From NCBI RefSeq assembly GCF_038784515.1, contig NZ_CP152376.1:4030001-4094000 (forward strand): a stretch of DNA of 64,000 nt, in the 5' to 3' direction. Numbering within the stretch: the first letter of the stretch is position 1; every line of letters starts with the position of its first letter. The position numbers were made by a program, and so were the translations under genes. This DNA comes from Rhodoferax sp. GW822-FHT02A01 (lineage in GTDB: Bacteria > Pseudomonadota > Gammaproteobacteria > Burkholderiales > Burkholderiaceae_C). Below, one piece after another: positions 1 through 10,383 of the stretch. Under the pieces are notes generated by a model. That model searched no databases and was not told the DNA's origin. It was given only the letters and a program-made list of their open reading frames with translations.

Positions 1-212
1 GCCACAAGACGCTGGTGCCGGCCATCATTGCCGAACTCAAGAAACAGGGCGCGGATGACATCATCGTGTTTGTAGGCGGTGTGATTCCGCGCCAGGACTA
101 CGACTTCCTGTACCAAGCCGGCGTCAAGGGCATCTATGGCCCAGGTACGCCCATCCCTGCCAGCGCACGTGACGTGCTCGACAACATCAAGAAGGCCTTG
201 GCAACCGCCTGA
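1..212 (+). CDS. scpA: Methylmalonyl-CoA mutase, C-terminal fragment (cobalamin-binding domain)
   Basis: The reading frame is open from the window edge (first full codon at position 3) to the TGA at 210-212, so only the last ~69 residues are visible. They read as the end of a B12-binding Rossmann domain: a strand with IVFVGGVIP, then [20 protein letters not shown], the usual C-terminal segment of methylmalonyl-CoA mutase. The enzyme interconverts methylmalonyl-CoA and succinyl-CoA with adenosylcobalamin in the cytoplasm. The next genes are its GTPase chaperone MeaB, both propionyl-CoA carboxylase subunits and a likely epimerase, which supports mutase rather than another B12 mutase. The catalytic barrel lies outside the window. 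Confidence 0.9.
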   Translation, partial: HKTLVPAIIAELKKQGADDIIVFVGGVIPRQDYDFLYQAGVKGIYGPGTPIPASARDVLDNIKKALATA

Positions 213-229
213 GCGGCGAACCCGAGGCA

Positions 230-1291
230 ATGTGGATGGCTGCTGATTCTGTGACCGCTCCTGACGCGCGTGCAGCGTTGCGGGCCGGCGAAGTGGTGCA
301 GGCAACGGGTGCGCTGCAGCGCCGCGCCATTGCCAAGGCCATCACCTTGCTGGAATCCACCCGTGCGGACCATCGTGCGCAGGCGGATGCCTTGCTGACC
401 GAGTTGCTACCCCACAGCGGCAGGTCGCTGCGTCTGGGCATCAGTGGCGTGCCCGGTGTGGGCAAGAGCACCTTCATCGAAGCGCTGGGCTTGTACCTGA
501 TAGACAAAGGCCATCGTGTGGCGGTGCTGGCGGTGGACCCGAGCAGCTCGTTGTCCGGCGGCTCCATCCTGGGGGACAAGACGCGCATGGAGAAGCTTTC
601 CATGCACGAGCGCGCCTACATCCGGCCCAGCCCATCCAGCGGCACACTGGGTGGCGTGGCCGAGAAGACCCGTGAAGCCATGCTGGTGTGTGAGGCCGCG
701 GGCTTTGACATCGTGATTGTGGAAACCGTGGGCGTGGGCCAGAGCGAGACTGCGGTGCAAGGCATGACCGACATGTTTGTGCTGATGCAGTTGCCCAATG
801 CGGGTGACGATCTGCAGGCCATCAAGAAGGGCGTGATGGAGCTGGCCGACCTAGTGGTGATCAACAAGGCCGACATTGACGCTGACGCTGCCATGCGGGC
901 GCAAGCGCAAATCACATCCAGCCTGCGTTTGCTGGGCCTCAACGGCAATCCGCACGACCCGCACAGTGACAAGTATTGGCACCCGCAGGTGATCCGCCTC
1001 AGCGCGCTGCAGGGGCAGGGGCTGGACGCCTTTTGGGAAGCGGTCAGCTCTTTCCAGCGCCTCCAAACCGCCAATGGCCAATTCGCCAGCCGCCGCCAGC
1101 ACCAGGCGCTGGCGTGGATGTGGGAGCGCATCGATGCGGGCCTCAAGCAGTCATTCAAGAACAACCCGGCAGTGCGTGCGCAACTGCCCGCATTTACCGC
1201 TGCAGTGCAGTCCGGTCAGATGGCCGCCAGCACGGCAGCCCGCAATCTACTGGCCGCGCTTGCCACCAGCACGCCGCCAGCAACCCTTTAG
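230..1291 (+). CDS. meaB: Methylmalonyl-CoA mutase-associated GTPase MeaB
   Basis: A 353-residue P-loop GTPase of the MeaB/ArgK family (G3E-related). The Walker A motif is GVPGVGKST near residue 77, the segment [20 protein letters not shown] follows, and the guanine-specificity motif is VINKAD. MeaB guards methylmalonyl-CoA mutase, gating adenosylcobalamin loading and protecting or reactivating the enzyme. It starts 17 bp after the mutase stop behind a GAGG-type ribosome site, and the two genes are surely co-transcribed. The length is usual for the family. Nothing is odd apart from an N-terminal extension of ~20 residues that could be shortened by a later start. Confidence 0.95.
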   Translation: MWMAADSVTAPDARAALRAGEVVQATGALQRRAIAKAITLLESTRADHRAQADALLTELLPHSGRSLRLGISGVPGVGKSTFIEALGLYLIDKGHRVAVLAVDPSSSLSGGSILGDKTRMEKLSMHERAYIRPSPSSGTLGGVAEKTREAMLVCEAAGFDIVIVETVGVGQSETAVQGMTDMFVLMQLPNAGDDLQAIKKGVMELADLVVINKADIDADAAMRAQAQITSSLRLLGLNGNPHDPHSDKYWHPQVIRLSALQGQGLDAFWEAVSSFQRLQTANGQFASRRQHQALAWMWERIDAGLKQSFKNNPAVRAQLPAFTAAVQSGQMAASTAARNLLAALATSTPPATL

Positions 1292-1315
1292 ACAGAGACC
1301 AGAAAGAAGGAAACC

Positions 1316-2848
<1,533 letters not shown>

Positions 2849-2877
2849 GTTGTATGGAAACGCACTCTTCTCTCGCA

Positions 2878-2965
2878 GGATTGGGCTACCCGAGCATTTT
2901 GCTCCGTGTCCCCCGCCTTTCGGGCTCCTCCTTTACCTACGCAAAACGTTCGGGCAGCCCGATCC
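2878..2965. repeat. Imperfect 25-nt inverted repeat between pccB and pccA
   Basis: The left arm is 2878-2902 and the right arm 2941-2965. Aligned as inverted copies they match at 21 of 25 positions, and all four differences are transitions. The 38-nt interior contains a smaller GC-rich potential hairpin (CCCGCC-TTTCGGG region). No T-tract follows, so it is not a standard terminator. It could be an mRNA-stabilising or attenuating hairpin between two subunit genes, or a copy of a dispersed palindromic repeat. I see no second copy in this window. Confidence 0.6.
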
Positions 2966-3027
2966 GGTTGGTAGGGGCTCGCCCAAACTAAGACAGACGC
3001 CAGATACACATTGTTAGGAGACACCAA

Positions 3028-5076
3028 GTGTTTACCAAGATATTGATTGCAAACCGCGGCGAAATCGCTTGCCGCGTCATCGCCACCGCCCGCAAGATGG
3101 GCATCAAAACCGTGGCGGTGTATTCCGATGCGGACCGCGACGCCCGCCATGTGCTGCTGGCTGACGAGGCCGTGCACATTGGTCCGGCACCTAGCCGTGA
3201 GAGCTATCTACAGGCCGAAAAGATCATTGCCGCCTGCAAGCAGACCGGTGCGCAGGCGGTGCACCCAGGTTACGGCTTCCTGAGTGAGAACGCCGAGTTC
3301 TCCAAGCGTGTGGAAGAGGAGGGCATTGCCTTCATCGGCCCCAAGCATTATTCGATTGCCGCCATGGGCGACAAGATCGAATCCAAGAAGCTGGCTGGCG
3401 CAGCCGGTGTGAACTGCATCCCCGGTGTGAACGATGCCATCGAGTCGCCCGAGAAGGCGGTGGAAATTGCCAAGGGCATTGGCTACCCGGTCATGATCAA
3501 GGCCAGCGCCGGTGGCGGGGGCAAGGGTCTGCGTGTGGCCTGGAATGACAAGGAGGCGCTGGAGGGCTTTACCAGCTGCCGCAACGAGGCACGCAACAGT
3601 TTTGGCGATGACCGCGTGTTCATCGAGAAGTTTGTGGAAGAGCCGCGCCACATCGAAATCCAGTTGATTGGCGATGCGCATGGCAACGTGCTGTACCTTA
3701 ACGAGCGGGAATGCTCCATCCAGCGCCGCCACCAGAAGGTGATTGAAGAGGCGCCATCGCCTTTCATCAGCGACGCCACCCGCAAGGCCATGGGCGAGCA
3801 GGCCGTGGCACTGGCCAAGGCAGTGAAGTACCAAAGCGCCGGCACCGTGGAGTTCGTGGTCGGCAAGGACCAGAGCTTCTACTTCCTGGAGATGAACACC
3901 CGCCTGCAGGTGGAGCACCCGGTGACCGAAGCCATCACCGGCCTGGACCTGGTGGAGCTGATGATCCGTGTGGCAGCCGGCGAGAAGCTGCCGCTGACGC
4001 AGGCTGACGTCAAGCGCAACGGCTGGGCCATCGAGTGCCGCATCAACGCCGAAGACCCGTTCCGCAACTTCCTGCCTTCCACTGGCCGTCTGGTGCGCTT
4101 CTTGCCACCTGAGCAGACCATGTTCCAGGGTGACATCGAGCATTTGCTGGGCGTGCGTGTGGATACCGGCGTGCAGGATGGTGGCGAGATCCCCATGTAC
4201 TACGACTCCATGATCGCCAAGCTGATCGTGCACGGCAAGGACCGCAAAGAGGCGATTGCCAAGATGCGTGAAGCGCTCAACGGCTTCGTGATTCGCGGCG
4301 TGTCCAGCAACATCCCGTTCCAGTCGGCCTTGTTGGCCCACCCCAAGTTTGTTACCGGCGACTTCAATACCGGCTTCATTGCAGAGCACTACAGCAAAGG
4401 ATTCTTTGCGGAAGACGTGCCGCACGATGACTCCAACTTCCTGCTGGCCCTGGCTGCGTTCGTGCGCCGCAAATCACGGGAGCGCGCTGCTTCCATGAGC
4501 GGTCAGTTGCCGGGCTATGCGGTGAGCGAAGGCAAGAGCTACACCGTGGTCACACTGTCTACCGACGGCAAATCCACATACACCCCGGTGCACGTGGAGG
4601 GCTACGACGGGGAAACAGGTTCTGCCCGTCTGCGCGTTGGCAGCGACTCCTACGCCATTCAGAGCCACACGCGCATCAACGAAATCCGCGTGGAAGGCAC
4701 CGTCAACGGTGTTCCGTTTACGGCGCAAGTGGAGCGCGGCACACCCAATAACCCACTGGCCCTGCGCGTACAGCACAACGGTACCCGTGTCGATGTGATG
4801 GTGATGGCACCACGCTGGGCCGAGCTGCATGCGCTGATGCCGTTCAAGGCACCACCGGACATGAGCCGCTTTGTGCTCTCGCCCATGCCCGGCTTGCTGG
4901 TGGATGTGGCCGTGGTGCCTGGCCAGAAGGTGCAGGCCGGTGAGCGCGTGGCCGTGATCGAAGCCATGAAGATGGAAAACGTGCTGTTTGCTGCGGCAGA
5001 CGGCGTTGTTGGCAAGGTTCTCGCTGGCAAGGGAGAGAGCCTGTCGGTCGACCAGGCCATTGTGGAGTTCGTCTAA
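3028..5076 (+). CDS. pccA: Acetyl/propionyl-CoA carboxylase alpha subunit (biotin carboxylase + BCCP)
   Basis: A 682-residue subunit starting at GTG behind TAGGAG. It begins with KILIANRGEIACRVIATARKMG, typical of biotin carboxylase. ATP-grasp signatures follow: the glycine-rich loop KASAGGGGKGLRVAW, ERECSIQRRHQKVIEE and FLEMNTRLQVEHPVTE. A linking domain leads to a C-terminal biotinyl domain with EAMKMEN, where Lys648 is the biotinylation site. It carboxylates biotin using ATP and bicarbonate and passes the carboxyl group to PccB. Gene order and length fit the PCC alpha chain better than AccC, which lacks the BCCP domain. Confidence 0.96.
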   Translation: MFTKILIANRGEIACRVIATARKMGIKTVAVYSDADRDARHVLLADEAVHIGPAPSRESYLQAEKIIAACKQTGAQAVHPGYGFLSENAEFSKRVEEEGIAFIGPKHYSIAAMGDKIESKKLAGAAGVNCIPGVNDAIESPEKAVEIAKGIGYPVMIKASAGGGGKGLRVAWNDKEALEGFTSCRNEARNSFGDDRVFIEKFVEEPRHIEIQLIGDAHGNVLYLNERECSIQRRHQKVIEEAPSPFISDATRKAMGEQAVALAKAVKYQSAGTVEFVVGKDQSFYFLEMNTRLQVEHPVTEAITGLDLVELMIRVAAGEKLPLTQADVKRNGWAIECRINAEDPFRNFLPSTGRLVRFLPPEQTMFQGDIEHLLGVRVDTGVQDGGEIPMYYDSMIAKLIVHGKDRKEAIAKMREALNGFVIRGVSSNIPFQSALLAHPKFVTGDFNTGFIAEHYSKGFFAEDVPHDDSNFLLALAAFVRRKSRERAASMSGQLPGYAVSEGKSYTVVTLSTDGKSTYTPVHVEGYDGETGSARLRVGSDSYAIQSHTRINEIRVEGTVNGVPFTAQVERGTPNNPLALRVQHNGTRVDVMVMAPRWAELHALMPFKAPPDMSRFVLSPMPGLLVDVAVVPGQKVQAGERVAVIEAMKMENVLFAAADGVVGKVLAGKGESLSVDQAIVEFV

Positions 5077-5565
5077 ATGAAACGCCCTTTTCAAGTGCTG
5101 GGGGTCCAGCAGATTGCCATTGGTGGGCCGGACAAGAAGCGGCTGCAAAAGCTTTGGGTGGACATGCTGGGCCTGCAAGTGACCGGCACGTTCCAGAGCG
5201 AAAAAGAGAACGTGGATGAAGACATCTGCGCTATCGGCGCCGGACCTTTCAAGGTGGAAGTGGACTTGATGCAACCCATGGACCTGGACAAAAAACCCGC
5301 GGTCCATGCAACGCCACTCAACCACATCGGCCTGTGGATTGACGACCTGCCTACCGCCGTGGAATGGCTTACGGCACACGGCGTGCGCTTCGCGCCGGGG
5401 GGCATCCGCAAGGGCGCTGCCGGCTTTGACATCTGCTTTCTGCACCCCAAGGCCAGCGAGGAGTTTCCGATTGCTGGCGAGGGCGTGTTGATCGAGCTGG
5501 TACAGGCACCGCCCGAGGTCGTTAAGGCCTTCTCGCAACTGGCCTTTCCAGGCCCCAGCGTCTAG
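5077..5565 (+). CDS. VOC-family protein, probable methylmalonyl-CoA epimerase
   Basis: A 162-residue vicinal-oxygen-chelate protein whose ATG directly follows the pccA TAA with no spacer, implying translational coupling. It has two beta-alpha-beta-beta-beta repeats. Position in a PCC/mutase operon argues for epimerisation of (S)- to (R)-methylmalonyl-CoA. Two metal-ligand positions are seen (His83 in LNHIGLW, Glu140 in VLIELVQ). The usual first ligand, His in a DHIGIAV-type motif, is Gln12 here (VQQIAIGG). Either metal binding is altered or this is a related VOC enzyme, so the function is probable rather than certain. Its TAG overlaps the stop of the convergent ferredoxin gene on a shared CTAG. 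Confidence 0.75.
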   Translation: MKRPFQVLGVQQIAIGGPDKKRLQKLWVDMLGLQVTGTFQSEKENVDEDICAIGAGPFKVEVDLMQPMDLDKKPAVHATPLNHIGLWIDDLPTAVEWLTAHGVRFAPGGIRKGAAGFDICFLHPKASEEFPIAGEGVLIELVQAPPEVVKAFSQLAFPGPSV

Positions 5566-6230
5566 CCTTGCTGGCGTTTGGCGCGGGCGCGCGCCAACGC
5601 TGCCTCAATGATGGCGCGCTTCTTGTCGAGCACCGCGGGGTCGGTGTGCTGGGAGTGCGCAGCCAAGTCCGACAGCTTGAGTTCCGCCTTGGCCACCAGC
5701 CGTTGCTGGTGCTCTTCGGCCTCGCGTTGCAGGCGCGAGGTTCTGGCTTCGTAAAGCTGGCGCGCTGCTTGCGCCTGAGGCGCGGACCAGGCCTCCCAGC
5801 CCGTAGCTTCACCGCTTACGTTTTCCAGCAGGATGCAATCTACGGGGCACACCGGAAGGCATAGTTCGCAACCCGTGCACACTGGCTCGATCACCGTATG
5901 CATGCGCTTGTTCGTACCCACAATGGCATCCACCGGGCAGGCGTCTATGCACAGCGTGCAGCCTATGCACCAGTCTTCGTCAATGAAGGCCACGGTGCGT
6001 GGCCCCTCCGCACCGAAGTCAGGGTCAATCGGCTTGACTGGACGACCAGTCAGGGTGGACAGACGTAGTACGCCCTCGCTGCCACCGGGCGGACATTGAT
6101 TGATATCTGCCTCACCAGAAGCAACTGCCTGCGCGTAACCCAGGCAATCGGGGTAGCCGCAGCGCTTGCACTGGGTTTGCGGAAGGACGTCATGGATGCG
6201 CCCGCACAGCGGGTTGTTCATGCCGTCCAT
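5562..6230 (-). CDS. rnfB: RnfB-like ferredoxin (electron transport complex subunit B family)
   Basis: A 222-residue iron-sulfur protein. The N-terminus has the RnfB-type cluster motif C21-x2-C24-x4-C29-x16-C46. Two 4Fe-4S ferredoxin motifs follow, [12 protein letters not shown] and [13 protein letters not shown] charged, alanine-rich C-terminal tail of ~90 residues is probably helical and lies beyond the usual ferredoxin core. The N-terminal membrane anchor of classical RnfB is missing, as is the rest of the rnfACDGE operon, so this is a stand-alone soluble relative and its redox partner is unknown. It starts 4 bp after the phaZ stop and is likely translated from the same message. Confidence 0.85.
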   Translation of the reverse strand: MDGMNNPLCGRIHDVLPQTQCKRCGYPDCLGYAQAVASGEADINQCPPGGSEGVLRLSTLTGRPVKPIDPDFGAEGPRTVAFIDEDWCIGCTLCIDACPVDAIVGTNKRMHTVIEPVCTGCELCLPVCPVDCILLENVSGEATGWEAWSAPQAQAARQLYEARTSRLQREAEEHQQRLVAKAELKLSDLAAHSQHTDPAVLDKKRAIIEAALARARAKRQQG

Positions 6231-6234
6231 CGCT

Positions 6235-7650
6235 TCATTTTTTTGCCGCAGCGCGTTTTGCCACAGGCTTGGGGGCGGCCTTCTTGGCGGCGGTAGCCAC
6301 GGTTTTCGCGGGGGTCTTCACGGCGGCCTTTGCCGGAGCCTTTGCAACGGCCTTCACCACGGGTGGGGTTTCCTTGGCCGCAGGCTGGGTGTTGTGGTCC
6401 AGAATGAAGGACTTGACCACCGGATACACATGCTCGCGCCAGCGGCGACCCGAGAAAATGCCATAGTGGCCAGCGCCCTTGGCCTCGAAGTGGCGTTGCA
6501 TTTCTTTGGGCACACCACCGCAGATCTCGTGTACGGCCTGCGTTTGGCCAGAGCCCGAAATGTCGTCGAGTTCACCTTCAATGGACAGCAACGCAGTGGT
6601 CTTGATGTCGTCAGGGTGTACCCGCTCAATCTTGCCTTCGGGACTCTTGACGTCCCAGGTCCCGTTGACCAGGCAGAAATCCTGGAAGACCACACGTATG
6701 GTTTCCAGGTAGTAATCGGCGTCCATGTCCAACACGGCGTTGTATTCGTCGTAGAACTTTCGGTGGGCTTCGGTACTGGCGTCGTCCCCTTTGATCAGGT
6801 CCTTGAAGTAGTCGTAGTGGCTCTTGGCGTGGTGGTCCGGATTCATGGCCACAAAACCCGAGTGCTGCAGGAAGCCAGGGTAGACGCGACGTCCTACGCC
6901 GGGAAAGCTGCTGGGCACGCGGTAAATCACGTTGTGCTCAAACCAGGTGTGGCTCTTGTTCATCGCCAGGTTGTTGACCGCCGTGGGCGATTTGCGGGCG
7001 TCAATCGGTCCGCCCATCATGGTCATGCTCAAGGGCGTCTTCTCTCCGCGGCTGGCCATCAGCGATACCGCTGCCAGCACCGGAACGGTGGGCTGGCAAA
7101 CGCTCATGACGTGGCAGTTGCCGTACTGTTTTTGCAAGTGGCGGATGAACTCCTGCACGTAGTTGACGTAGTCGTCCAGGTGAAACTCACCCTCGCTCAA
7201 GGGAACCAAGCGTGCGTTCTTCCAATCGGTGATGTAGACCTTGTGGTCACGCAGCATGCTCTTGACGGTGTCGCGCAGCAAGGTGGCGTAGTGGCCCGAC
7301 AGGGGCGCAACGATCAAGACCGCAGGCTGGTTCTTGATCTTGGCCAGGATATGGGTGTCGTCGCTGAAGCGCTTGAAGCGGCGCAGCTCGCAAAACGGCT
7401 TGTTGATTTCCACGCGTTCGTGGATGGCAACGTCCACACCGTCCACTTCAATCGTGCGAATGCCGAATTCTGGCTTTTCGTAGTCCTTGCCTAGGCGGTG
7501 CAACAAGTCGTATGTGGCCGAAATGCGTTGCGCAAACGGGTTTTGCCCGGCGAACGAAAGCGGATTGGAGTAAACCTTGGCAGCGGCGTTGGCCAGATCC
7601 GCGAAAGGTTCCATCAGGGAGCGTTGTGTTTCGTAAAGCTGGTACAGCAT
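6235..7650 (-). CDS. phaZ: Intracellular polyhydroxyalkanoate depolymerase
   Basis: A 471-residue PhaZ1-type intracellular depolymerase beginning [20 protein letters not shown], characteristic of the family. The catalytic nucleophile is Cys185 in SVCQPTVP, not the serine of secreted depolymerases. Candidate acid and base residues lie in [12 protein letters not shown] and [10 protein letters not shown]. The enzyme mobilises PHB granules to 3-hydroxybutyrate units. The last ~45 residues are a lysine/alanine/proline tail resembling histone-H1/PhaM-like basic tails, perhaps for granule or nucleoid binding (inference). A possible -10 box (TATATT on the minus strand, near 7682-7687) lies upstream. 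Confidence 0.95.
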   Translation of the reverse strand: MLYQLYETQRSLMEPFADLANAAAKVYSNPLSFAGQNPFAQRISATYDLLHRLGKDYEKPEFGIRTIEVDGVDVAIHERVEINKPFCELRRFKRFSDDTHILAKIKNQPAVLIVAPLSGHYATLLRDTVKSMLRDHKVYITDWKNARLVPLSEGEFHLDDYVNYVQEFIRHLQKQYGNCHVMSVCQPTVPVLAAVSLMASRGEKTPLSMTMMGGPIDARKSPTAVNNLAMNKSHTWFEHNVIYRVPSSFPGVGRRVYPGFLQHSGFVAMNPDHHAKSHYDYFKDLIKGDDASTEAHRKFYDEYNAVLDMDADYYLETIRVVFQDFCLVNGTWDVKSPEGKIERVHPDDIKTTALLSIEGELDDISGSGQTQAVHEICGGVPKEMQRHFEAKGAGHYGIFSGRRWREHVYPVVKSFILDHNTQPAAKETPPVVKAVAKAPAKAAVKTPAKTVATAAKKAAPKPVAKRAAAKK

Positions 7651-7702
7651 GGATCACTCTCTTATAAAAATGGTGCAGTGCAATATAGCAGTTTTGTCTC
7701 TA

Positions 7703-9046
7703 TCACGGTGGAGAGCTTGCCCTAAGTATCCCGCGTATGGCATTTCTGCTGTGTGAGCCGAAATTGCCCATCAATTCGGCGACCATGGTTTCCAGTCGGT
7801 TGCGGTCCGATGCGTCCTGTTTGGCCAATTCGCTGAGCAAGTTGATGCCGGATTCCTTCACGCCAAAGTCAAACCCCGGATTGGAAACGTAATTTGCCGG
7901 CATGGTAGCCAACAATGTTGTCACTAGGCTTGCGGCGGCGTGGTTGGCCTGCAGGCTCACCACATCGCGCAGGTAGCGATCGCTCCATTCCGGATAGGTC
8001 CGGTCCTTGTCCGGGTTGTGCAGCGCCTTTTCCAGCATTCCTTCCTGGCGGGCTGAGGCCGCGCGTTCCAGCAGCTCGCTTTGGTACTTTTCCAGCACCA
8101 GATGGCGGTTGGAAAGCAGCACAGTCATCTCATCCTTCATGCCGCTCATGCCAGCCATCGCCAGCGCGTTGATGAGCAACAGGCGGGAGGCGGGCTCGCC
8201 CGGTGCCAGGGTTGCGTGGTAGGGTTGGGTCAGGTCTTGCAGATAGTGCAGGGCCATACCGGCAAAGCGCCAGCCCCAGTAGGCGTGGTCGGTACGGAAC
8301 GCCAGGGACGCCAGTGTGGAGAACTGGTGGAAGCGCAGCATAGGGTAGGTGCGCTTGATGAACGGAGCAGCCACATACAGGATGCGGCTTTCGTGCATGA
8401 ACCCCATATGGAACGGCGCCTGCGTGGCATAGGGCAGGGACGGGTTGCCAAAGGGCTGAGTGCCAAAGCCGTATTGCTTTCCCCAGTCAGATGGGCTGTC
8501 TTCCCACAAGTTGATGTCCAGACCGAAGTCAGGCTCTTCTGCGGCTGACGCCAAAACGGAAAGCACCGGAATGGCTTCTCCCACCTTGAGCGAAATGAAT
8601 TTGGGCGTACCGTTGCCGCTTTCCGGTAGAGTGCTTACCGCACTCAGCGGCAGCGGGCTGCCGGTGGTGGGGTTCCACGGGTCCGGCTGGTAGTACAACG
8701 CGAACTTGGCATTGGGCGCCACGCGCAACGCCATCAGAAACGCGGTGCGCCTGCTTTCGTCGCTACGCGCCGGATCTGCCACAAATGCCAAAGGTGCCGG
8801 CCGCGCGGGGTACTTGTCCAGATTGGACCGGGCCCAGGCCTCTTCGCTGGCCAGCAGCGCTTCAATCGTGTTTTCTTCCAGCCGCAGAAAAGCTTCCAGG
8901 GGCTCCACGGTCACGACGGAGGCATTCACCACCTCGGGCATCTTCTCGAATGCCCGGTAGGTGGCCAATGTATGGCTGCCCCACGCCATGGCCTGCGTCG
9001 CAGCAAGTGCGATCAGCAGCAGTACCGTGGAACGGAAAAAGCGCAT
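7703..9046 (-). CDS. Secreted phospholipase C/P1-nuclease-like protein
   Basis: A 447-residue protein with a clear signal peptide (MRFFRSTVLLLIALAATQAMA). Predicted cleavage leaves Trp22 as the mature N-terminus, followed by GSH. In zinc-dependent phospholipase C and S1/P1 nucleases the free N-terminal Trp coordinates zinc. Other family-like ligands are visible: H267-x3-D271-x5-H277 in HYLQDLTQPYH, and H315-x3-E319. The fold assignment is therefore fairly good, but the substrate (phospholipid, nucleic acid or other) cannot be told. It lies 10 bp after the tyrB stop on the same strand and is probably co-transcribed with it. Confidence 0.7.
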   Translation of the reverse strand: MRFFRSTVLLLIALAATQAMAWGSHTLATYRAFEKMPEVVNASVVTVEPLEAFLRLEENTIEALLASEEAWARSNLDKYPARPAPLAFVADPARSDESRRTAFLMALRVAPNAKFALYYQPDPWNPTTGSPLPLSAVSTLPESGNGTPKFISLKVGEAIPVLSVLASAAEEPDFGLDINLWEDSPSDWGKQYGFGTQPFGNPSLPYATQAPFHMGFMHESRILYVAAPFIKRTYPMLRFHQFSTLASLAFRTDHAYWGWRFAGMALHYLQDLTQPYHATLAPGEPASRLLLINALAMAGMSGMKDEMTVLLSNRHLVLEKYQSELLERAASARQEGMLEKALHNPDKDRTYPEWSDRYLRDVVSLQANHAAASLVTTLLATMPANYVSNPGFDFGVKESGINLLSELAKQDASDRNRLETMVAELMGNFGSHSRNAIRGILRASSPP

Positions 9047-9056
9047 GGGGTGCCGG

Positions 9057-10253
9057 TCAGATCACCTTGGCAATGGACTCACAGACGTAGTCGATGTTCT
9101 TGCTGTTGAGAGCCGCCACACACATGCGGCCGGTGTCGGTGCCGTAGATGCCGAACTCAGTACGCAGGCGCACCATCTGGTCCTTGGAAAGCCCCGAATA
9201 GCTGAACATCCCGATCTGGGTGGTGATGAAGCTCATATCCTGCTTCACGCCGGCCGCCTTGAAGCCATCCACCAGCTTTTGGCGCATGGCCTTGATGCGC
9301 ACGCGCATTTCGCCCAGCTCCTTTTCCCACAGGGCGCGCAGCTCGGGATTGTTCAGCACGGCGGCTACCACGGCACCACCATGGGTGGGCGGGTTGGAGT
9401 AGTTGGTGCGGATCACGATCTTGAGCTGGCTCAGCACGCGGCTGGCTTCTTCCTTGTCCGAGCACAGAACAGACAGGCCGCCTACGCGTTCGCCGTACAG
9501 GCTGAAGCTCTTGGAGAAGGATGTGGACACAAAGAAGTTCAGGCCGGCTGCGACAAACTTGCCGATGACGGCGCCGTCTTCCTTGATGCCGTGGCCAAAG
9601 CCCTGATAGGCCATGTCCAGGAACGGAGTGAGTTGCTTGGCCTTGACCACGGCAATCACCTGATCCCATTGGTCAGCGGTGATGTCGTAGCCGGTCGGGT
9701 TGTGGCAGCAGGCATGCAGCACGATGATGGTGCCGGGAGCCGCAGCGTTCAGGCTGGCGAGCATTCCTTCAAAATTAACGCCACGCTTGGCCGCATCGTA
9801 GTAGGCATAGGTTTCCACGGTGAAGCCGGCATTGGTGAAGAGGGCACGGTGGTTTTCCCAGCTGGGGTCGGAAATCAGCACCTTGGCGTTGGGACTGACA
9901 TGCTTGAGAAAGTCCGCGCCGATCTTCAGACCGCCGGTTCCACCAATGGCCTGCACGGTAGCCACGCGGCCAGAAGTTACAGGTTCGCTGTCGGCGCCGA
10001 ACACCAAGCTCTTGACTGCCGCGTCATAGGCGGCAATACCGTCAATGGGCAAATAGCCGCGCGCGGTGGGCTTTTCCATCATGGTTTTTTCTGCGGCCTG
10101 CACGCATTGCAACAGGGGGAGCTTGCCGTCGTCGCCGAAATACACGCCCACGCCCAGATTGACCTTTTTGGGGTTGGTATCGGCGTTGAACTGTTCGTTC
10201 AAACCCAGGATGGGGTCGCGGGGGGCCATTTCGACGGCAGAGAAAAGTGACAT
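9057..10253 (-). CDS. tyrB: Aromatic amino acid / aspartate aminotransferase
   Basis: A 398-residue PLP enzyme of aminotransferase class Ia. I chose the ATG at 10253 (MSLFSAVEMAPRDPILGLNE), the family's normal N-terminus; the frame stays open further upstream but encodes nothing family-like. Features include NLGVGVYFGDDGKLPLL, HACCHNPTGYD, LDMAYQGFGHG, the PLP-lysine motif STSFSKSFSLYGERVG and a C-terminal GRMCVAALN. It transfers amino groups between aspartate or aromatic amino acids and 2-oxoglutarate. The sequence does not separate TyrB from AspC securely. It is transcribed divergently from uvrB. Confidence 0.9.
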   Translation of the reverse strand: MSLFSAVEMAPRDPILGLNEQFNADTNPKKVNLGVGVYFGDDGKLPLLQCVQAAEKTMMEKPTARGYLPIDGIAAYDAAVKSLVFGADSEPVTSGRVATVQAIGGTGGLKIGADFLKHVSPNAKVLISDPSWENHRALFTNAGFTVETYAYYDAAKRGVNFEGMLASLNAAAPGTIIVLHACCHNPTGYDITADQWDQVIAVVKAKQLTPFLDMAYQGFGHGIKEDGAVIGKFVAAGLNFFVSTSFSKSFSLYGERVGGLSVLCSDKEEASRVLSQLKIVIRTNYSNPPTHGGAVVAAVLNNPELRALWEKELGEMRVRIKAMRQKLVDGFKAAGVKQDMSFITTQIGMFSYSGLSKDQMVRLRTEFGIYGTDTGRMCVAALNSKNIDYVCESIAKVI

Positions 10254-10383
10254 GAACGGATCCTGAAAGGGGGTGGGGAAAACCCCAGATTTTACCGGTG
10301 GTTTAGGGTCGTGCCGGAACCGGTAGCAAACAGAGGGCGAGCTGGAATACAGTTGATGGTTTGCTTCAGTGGAAATTGCACCT

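Noticed and set aside
10254..10383. Possible LexA box upstream of uvrB (CTGGAATACAG)
   Set aside because: The spacing is CTG-N5-CAG, not the CTG-N10-CAG of a proteobacterial SOS box, so I do not call it.
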